Under the pieces are notes generated by a model. It saw only the letters and a list, made by a program, of their open reading frames with translations, ran no database searches and had not been told where the DNA came from. A stretch of 64,000 bases of DNA from Pseudomonas helvetica (GTDB lineage Bacteria > Pseudomonadota > Gammaproteobacteria > Pseudomonadales > Pseudomonadaceae). The stretch spans positions 5,281,501 to 5,345,500 of the forward strand of contig NZ_CP150917.1 in assembly GCF_039908645.1 (NCBI RefSeq). The letters run 5' to 3'. The position numbers and the translations under genes are program-made. Below, piece after piece: positions 58,264 through 64,000 of the stretch (position 1 is the stretch's first letter; every line of letters begins with the position of its first letter).

Positions 58264-59234
58264 TGGCCGTCGTTCTCACCGCCCGTGACCTGACCCGTCA
58301 CTACGAAGTCTCCCGCGGCCTGTTCAAAGGCACCGCGCTGGTACGCGCACTCAATGGTGTGTCGTTCGAACTCGAAGCCGGCAAAACCCTCGCCGTGGTT
58401 GGCGAATCCGGCTGCGGCAAGTCGACCCTGGCCCGCGCCCTGACGCTGATCGAAGAACCGTCTTCGGGCTCGTTGAAAATCGCCGGGCAGGAAGTCACCG
58501 GCGCCAACAAGGCCGAACGCAAACAGCTGCGCAAAGACGTGCAGATGGTCTTTCAGAGCCCTTACGCGTCGTTGAACCCACGGCAGAAAATCGGCGATCA
58601 GCTTGCAGAGCCACTATTGATCAACACCAAGCTTTCCGCGGCCGAACGCCGTGAAAAAGTCCAGGCGATGATGAAGCAGGTCGGCTTGCGTCCTGAGCAC
58701 TATCAGCGTTATCCGCACATGTTCTCGGGCGGCCAGCGCCAACGGATCGCCCTGGCGCGCGCCATGATGCTGCAACCCAAAGTGCTGGTCGCGGACGAAC
58801 CGACCTCGGCGCTGGACGTGTCGATTCAGGCCCAGGTGCTGAACCTGTTCATGGACCTGCAGCAAGAGTTCAACACCGCCTATGTATTCATCTCCCACAA
58901 CCTGGCGGTGGTGCGCCACGTCGCCGACCAGGTGCTGGTGATGTACCTCGGCCGTCCGGTGGAAATGGGCCCGAAAGAAGACATCTACACCCGTCCCCTG
59001 CACCCGTACACACAGGCTCTGCTGTCGGCCACGCCGACGATCCATCCGGATCCGACCAAGCCGAAAATCAAGATCGTCGGCGAACTGCCGAACCCGCTGA
59101 ACCCGCCGTCCGGCTGTGCGTTCCACAAGCGCTGCCCGTACGCCACCGAACTGTGCAGCAAAGAAGAGCCGGCCCTGCGCCAGCTCGACAGCCGCCAGGT
59201 GGCCTGCCATTACGCCGAGCAATTCGTCGTCTAG
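58263..59234 (+). CDS. dppF: DppF, dipeptide ABC transporter ATPase
   Basis: 323 residues. Walker A GESGCGKSTLAR, signature FSGGQRQRIALARAMM, Walker B VLVADEPTSALDVS, and C-terminal CAFHKRCPYATELC. Works as heterodimer with DppD. Last gene of the dpp locus. Confidence 0.96.
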   Translation: MAVVLTARDLTRHYEVSRGLFKGTALVRALNGVSFELEAGKTLAVVGESGCGKSTLARALTLIEEPSSGSLKIAGQEVTGANKAERKQLRKDVQMVFQSPYASLNPRQKIGDQLAEPLLINTKLSAAERREKVQAMMKQVGLRPEHYQRYPHMFSGGQRQRIALARAMMLQPKVLVADEPTSALDVSIQAQVLNLFMDLQQEFNTAYVFISHNLAVVRHVADQVLVMYLGRPVEMGPKEDIYTRPLHPYTQALLSATPTIHPDPTKPKIKIVGELPNPLNPPSGCAFHKRCPYATELCSKEEPALRQLDSRQVACHYAEQFVV

Positions 59235-59244
59235 GCCGGGCATG

Positions 59245-59271
59245 AAAAAGCGCCCTCTCGGGGCGCTTTTT
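59245..59271. terminator. Intrinsic terminator of the dpp operon
   Basis: AAAAAGCGCC-CTCTC-GGGGCGCTTTTT, starting 11 bases after the dppF stop. Symmetric A and T runs allow use from both strands. Confidence 0.92.
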
Positions 59272-59285
59272 GAAACGCGTTGACC

Positions 59286-59332
59286 AACCCTCCTCCTGTC
59301 GGACTGCGCATCAGTCCGACAGGAGGAGGGTT
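59286..59332. repeat. 21-bp perfect inverted repeat with five-base loop
   Basis: Arms 59286-59306 and 59312-59332 are exact complements (AACCCTCCTCCTGTCGGACT plus one base) around CGCAT. It is followed by TTCTTTT on the plus strand. It lies between the dpp terminator and the end of the small minus-strand gene, so it could be a second terminator, or a REP-like mobile hairpin. Confidence 0.7.
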
Positions 59333-59354
59333 CTTTTGTCTGAATCCTTAAGCC

Positions 59355-59585
59355 TTAACCCTGGGTATCGTCTTCGGAATCGTCGGAGGATGGGTCCTCA
59401 TCGCCTTTAGTGTCACTTTGACTCTGATCACCGGTGGCAACCATCAAGCCACTGCCCTGCACACTTTTTGCTGCCCAAAAACCCTGGTCCTGCACCGCGC
59501 CGCTGCTCGCCCACGCTGCCGAAGTGCCCACCGACAGCAGCACCAGCACTTTGATCAGTAAAACCATGCGTTGAAAAATGCTCAT
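59355..59585 (-). CDS. Small acidic exported protein, hypothetical
   Basis: 76 residues. An N-terminal signal peptide (MSIFQRMVLLIKVLVLLSVG, cleavage after AAWA) leads to about 50 residues ending in a strongly acidic Asp/Ser/Glu tail (DEDPSSDDSEDDTQG). The ATG at 59585 is chosen since it gives a conventional signal peptide; one four residues earlier has its ribosome site too close. Acidic tails of this kind can bind metal or cationic peptides, but nothing fixes the role. Confidence 0.65.
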   Translation of the reverse strand: MSIFQRMVLLIKVLVLLSVGTSAAWASSGAVQDQGFWAAKSVQGSGLMVATGDQSQSDTKGDEDPSSDDSEDDTQG

Positions 59586-59597
59586 AGCTGATTCCAT

Positions 59598-59924
59598 CCT
59601 TTCGTAGGTGAATCACGAGTAGCTACGGATCGTATGTCCAACGAGCGTAGCGCTGTCTGAAATCTAGTCTGGATAGATCGGATTGACCAGATAGGACACT
59701 AACGATGGTCGCCAATTGCCGTTTGCCAAAAGACAGGTTTGGAATAATGGCTAGGTCGAATCGCTATTTAATTGCCACTGGGCACTGGTGGTGACTTGCC
59801 CAATAAAAAGCCCCGCAGCTTACGCAACGGGGCTTGGGATACAACCAATCAGCCTGTAGGAACTAAGCTTGCTCGCGATGGCAAATTCGAAATCGCCATC
59901 GTCGGCAAGCCGTACTTCTACAAA
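59598..59924. other. Intergenic region between the small exported protein and prfC
   Basis: 327 bases without a gene. It holds the prfC terminator (59804-59835) and a degraded REP pair: CTGTAGGAACTAAGCTTGCT near 59854 with GGCAAGCCGTACTTCTAC near 59905. The left 200 bases should hold the promoter of the small minus-strand gene; no clear elements were seen. Confidence 0.6.
59804..59835 (-). terminator. Intrinsic terminator of prfC
   Basis: On the minus strand AAGCCCCG and CGGGGCTT form the stem and TTTTTATTG follows. It lies about 90 bases past the prfC stop. Confidence 0.88.
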
Positions 59925-61508
<1,584 letters not shown>

Positions 61509-61993
61509 GGGAAATCGCCTGGCAGGTGATTCAAAAAAGGGCGGCGAGTATAGCTCAAAACGACATCTACGGACCACCATTCGCCCTGTAGCAGCTGCCG
61601 AGCTTGCGAGGCTGCGTTCGGCGGCCCAGCCGTCGTAAATCAAAAAACGTGGTCTTTCAGGCATACCGCGCATGACGGTTTTACGGCCGCTTTGCAGCCG
61701 AACGCAGCCTCGCAAGCTCGACAGCAGCTACGGGAAGTGAGGCGACCGGGGTGGCCAAATACTGTCTAACGTGGGAACCTTTTAAACCGTGGAGCCGTCC
61801 ACTCCCCTGTTACGACCTGTCGTCAGGGGCTGAAATATCAGCAAGTCAGCCTGACGAGGCTGCGCTTATGGCTCGATCTCATGCCGCTTTGCCGGCATTG
61901 ACGAGCTGCTTTTCGCGAACAGTGTCTTCGGCAGCCAAGTATGGCGTTGCCACACGAAGCGCTGTTCGCCGACTGAAATAAAGGAGTCCGCCT
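61509..61993. other. Divergent intergenic region between prfC and the osmoprotectant transporter
   Basis: 485 bases without a credible gene. A long REP-like inverted repeat occupies 61588-61731. The right half (61732-61993) should contain the transporter promoter. A 76-codon open frame at 61751-61981 was not accepted because its composition is poor. AAGGAG at 61981-61986 is the ribosome site of the permease gene. Confidence 0.6.
61588..61731. repeat. REP-like inverted repeat, third sequence class
   Basis: GTAGCAGCTGCCGAGCTTGC (from 61588) and its complement ending at 61731 form arms of about 35 bases with one or two mismatches and a 74-base spacer. The sequence (GAGCTTGCGAGGCTGCGTTC) differs from the other two REP classes in the window. 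Confidence 0.85.
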
Positions 61994-62710
61994 GTGGCTA
62001 TTCGCTATGGCAAAGGGCTGATAGGAGGAGCGGTTGTCGTCGCCCTTCTGGCCCTGCTGATCCACTGGATCGGCATCAACACGATCGACCTGTACCGCGA
62101 CGATTTGTTGTTTTACCTGCAAGCTCATCTGATTCTCGTCCTCGCTTCCATGCTGGCCGCCCTCGTTGTGGGCATCCCCGCCGGTATCTTCCTCAGCCGC
62201 CCGACCATGGTCGGACGCGCCGAACGCTTCATGCAGCTCTTCAACATCGGCAACACTGTCCCGCCTCTCGCCGTACTGGCCATCGCCCTGGGAATACTCG
62301 GGATCGGCAGCGGCCCCGCGATCTTCGCGCTGTTCCTCGCGTCCCTGTTGCCCATCGTGCGCAACACCTACGAAGGCCTGAAAAACGTTCAGGGCTCACT
62401 CAAGGAAGCGGCCATCGGCATCGGCATGACCCCACGCCAAGTGCTCTGGCGGGTCGAACTGCCGAACGCGATGCCGATCATTATCGGCGGCGTGCGCGTC
62501 GCACTGGCGATCAACGTCGGCACTGCGCCGCTGGCGTTCCTGATCGGCGCCAACAGCCTGGGCAGCCTGATTTTCCCCGGCATTGCCTTGAACAACCAGC
62601 CGCAATTGATTCTCGGCGCAGCCTGCACCGCCCTGCTGGCGTTACTGCTCGACGGTCTGGTGACACTGGCCAGCCGACTTTGGCTGGAACGCGGTTTACC
62701 CCAGTCCTGA
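61994..62710 (+). CDS. Osmoprotectant ABC transporter permease (OpuB/YehW type)
   Basis: 238 residues with five to six transmembrane helices, binding-protein-dependent permease fold with coupling segment LKEAAIGIGMTPRQVLWRVELP. GTG start at 61994 with AAGGAG eight bases upstream. First of a permease, binding protein, permease series for glycine betaine, choline or related solutes. Confidence 0.9.
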   Translation: MAIRYGKGLIGGAVVVALLALLIHWIGINTIDLYRDDLLFYLQAHLILVLASMLAALVVGIPAGIFLSRPTMVGRAERFMQLFNIGNTVPPLAVLAIALGILGIGSGPAIFALFLASLLPIVRNTYEGLKNVQGSLKEAAIGIGMTPRQVLWRVELPNAMPIIIGGVRVALAINVGTAPLAFLIGANSLGSLIFPGIALNNQPQLILGAACTALLALLLDGLVTLASRLWLERGLPQS

Positions 62711-62734
62711 ATCCGGCTGAGCGAAGGAATAATC

Positions 62735-63628
62735 ATGAAGACATTTAGCTTATTACTAGGCTGCGTCCTGCTGTGCGCAGGATTTGCCAATGCCGCCGAC
62801 AAACCGTTGATCCGCATCGGCGCCCGGGTGTTCACCGAACAAACCCTGCTCGCGGAAATCACCTCGCAATACCTGCGGACCAAGGGTTATGAGGTCCAGG
62901 TGACCGGCGGCCTGGGCAGCAGCCTGGCCCGCAGCGCTCATGAAAACGGTCAGCTCGACCTGATGTGGGAATACACCGGTGTGTCGCTGGTGGCTTACAA
63001 CCATGTCACCGAGAAACTCGATAGCGAACAGTCCTACGTCCGGGTTAAGGAACTCGACGCGAAAAAGGGTCTGGTCTGGCTCACACCGTCGAAATTCAGC
63101 AACACCTACGCCCTCGCGTTGCCGAAGAACGTGGCTGACGAATACCCGCAGATCAACCGCATCAGCGACTTGAACAACGTGCTCGACGCTGAGGCAAAGG
63201 CCAACCACCTGGTGGCTCTGGACACCGAGTTCGCCAACCGTTCCGACGGCCTCAAAGGCATGGTCAAGCTCTACGACATGAACCTGACCCGCAACAATAT
63301 CCGGCAGATGGACGCCGGACTGGTCTATACCGCGCTGCGCAATGGCCAGGTGTTTGCCGGTCTGGTCTACACCACTGACGGTCGCTTGAACGCTTTCAAA
63401 TTGAAACTGCTGGAAGACGACAAGCATTACTTCCCGGACTACACCGCTGCGCCGGTTGTGCGTCAGGTGTACCTCGATGCCCATCCGCAACTGGCCGAAC
63501 AACTCAAACCACTGGCCGAACTGTTCGACGACCAAACCATGCGTCAGCTCAACGCGCGGGTCGATGTCGATCATGAAAGCCCTTCCGCCGTGGCCGCAGA
63601 CTTCTTGCGCCAGCACCCATTGAACTAA
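62735..63628 (+). CDS. Glycine betaine/osmoprotectant-binding protein (OsmF/OpuC type)
   Basis: 297 residues. Signal peptide ending AGFANA-ADKP, then an OpuAC-type domain: RIGARVFTEQTLLAEITSQY, LDLMWEYTGVSL, RQMDAGLVYTALRNGQV. These stretches form the two lobes that hold a quaternary ammonium ligand. Followed after 12 bases by a second permease gene. Confidence 0.9.
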   Translation: MKTFSLLLGCVLLCAGFANAADKPLIRIGARVFTEQTLLAEITSQYLRTKGYEVQVTGGLGSSLARSAHENGQLDLMWEYTGVSLVAYNHVTEKLDSEQSYVRVKELDAKKGLVWLTPSKFSNTYALALPKNVADEYPQINRISDLNNVLDAEAKANHLVALDTEFANRSDGLKGMVKLYDMNLTRNNIRQMDAGLVYTALRNGQVFAGLVYTTDGRLNAFKLKLLEDDKHYFPDYTAAPVVRQVYLDAHPQLAEQLKPLAELFDDQTMRQLNARVDVDHESPSAVAADFLRQHPLN

Positions 63629-63640
63629 GGAGGAAAAGCC

Positions 63641-64000
63641 ATGGAATTTCTCAACGCCTTTTCCCACCTGGACTGGCCACTCGTCCTGCACCTGACCTGG
63701 CAACACATCACCCTGGTCGGCATCGCCGTGACCCTGGCGATTGTGGTCGGCGTGCCGCTGGGCATTCTGATGACGCGCTTCCCGACGCTGGCCGGTCCCT
63801 TGCAAGCCAGCGCCACGGTGCTGTTGACCATCCCGTCGATTGCGCTGTTCGGTCTACTGCTGCCGTTCTACTCGAAATTCGGCCAGGGCCTGGGACCGAT
63901 GCCAGCCATCACCGCGGTATTTCTGTATTCCCTGCTGCCAATCATGCGTAACACCTACCTGGCACTGACCGGTGTCGAACCCGGCATTCGCGAAGCAGCC
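63641..64000 (+). CDS. Osmoprotectant ABC transporter permease, second subunit (5' part)
   Basis: 120 codons to the window end, start ATG at 63641 with AAGGAGG nine bases upstream. Sequence opens MEFLNAFSHLDWPLVLHLTW and continues with hydrophobic helices and VFLYSLLPIMRNTYLALTGV, homologous to the permease at 61994. Truncated by the window edge; the ATPase gene of the system presumably follows outside. Confidence 0.9.
   Translation, partial: MEFLNAFSHLDWPLVLHLTWQHITLVGIAVTLAIVVGVPLGILMTRFPTLAGPLQASATVLLTIPSIALFGLLLPFYSKFGQGLGPMPAITAVFLYSLLPIMRNTYLALTGVEPGIREAA

Noticed and set aside
61751..61981. 76-codon frame upstream of the osmoprotectant permease
   Set aside because: No family resemblance, weak start, Ala/Ser/Arg-rich; overlaps the expected promoter region.

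Overview
The window is a chromosomal segment of a Pseudomonas, most likely of the P. fluorescens group. This rests on protein similarity recognised from memory, on gene order that follows the P. aeruginosa kdsC-lpt-rpoN-pts, mre-gatCAB and roxSR-dpp loci, on high GC, and on many pseudomonad REP-type inverted repeats between genes. No rRNA, tRNA, CRISPR, prophage or insertion sequence was seen.

Layout. (1) 0-6 kb, plus strand: end of kdsC, lptC-lptA-lptB (LPS export), rpoN (sigma-54), hpf, ptsN, rapZ, ptsO (nitrogen PTS). (2) 6-19.2 kb: pmbA (minus), darP (plus), then a long minus-strand group read mreB-mreC-mreD-maf-rng-yhdP-nitrilase-tldD (cell shape, RNA processing, envelope, peptide maturation). 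(3) 19.4-24.7 kb, plus strand: gatCAB (tRNA amidotransferase), an RlpA-like lipoprotein, a Ca/Na antiporter-like protein and a carboxymuconolactone decarboxylase-like protein. (4) 24.9-35 kb: an AEC transporter, then a minus-strand galactarate/glucarate catabolic set (garD, MFS permease, 2,5-dioxovalerate dehydrogenase, kdgD) and a FadR-type GntR regulator. A short plus-strand island of three unfamiliar genes lies between kdgD and the regulator. The first encodes a zinc phospholipase C-like protein and has a canonical LexA (SOS) box at its promoter. (5) 35-40 kb: SbmA/YddA-like ABC exporter, roxR/roxS redox two-component system, SIMPL-domain protein.

(6) 39.9-46.5 kb is the accessory region. 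It holds a tandemly duplicated module of a DUF6124-type gene, a divergent 446-residue putative pore-forming toxin, and a small two-helix membrane protein that overlaps the toxin stop codon and is probably its immunity protein. The second copy carries three immunity-type genes, the last of which is a fusion of two. Toxin N-termini are nearly identical between copies while the hydrophobic C-termini and the membrane partners diverge, the pattern expected of polymorphic toxin-immunity systems. The DUF6124 genes share a leader whose predicted RNA hairpin shows compensatory base changes between the copies. The duplicated unit begins inside the 3' end of the SIMPL gene and left a remnant of it.

(7) 46.6-59.2 kb, plus strand: a dipeptide ABC transport locus with four substrate-binding proteins, an OprD-family porin and DppBCDF. 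(8) 59.3-64 kb: a small acidic exported protein, prfC (minus), and an osmoprotectant ABC system (permease, binding protein, second permease cut by the window end).

Most of the window is conserved core genome. The toxin-immunity array and the SOS-box gene are the parts that look least described.
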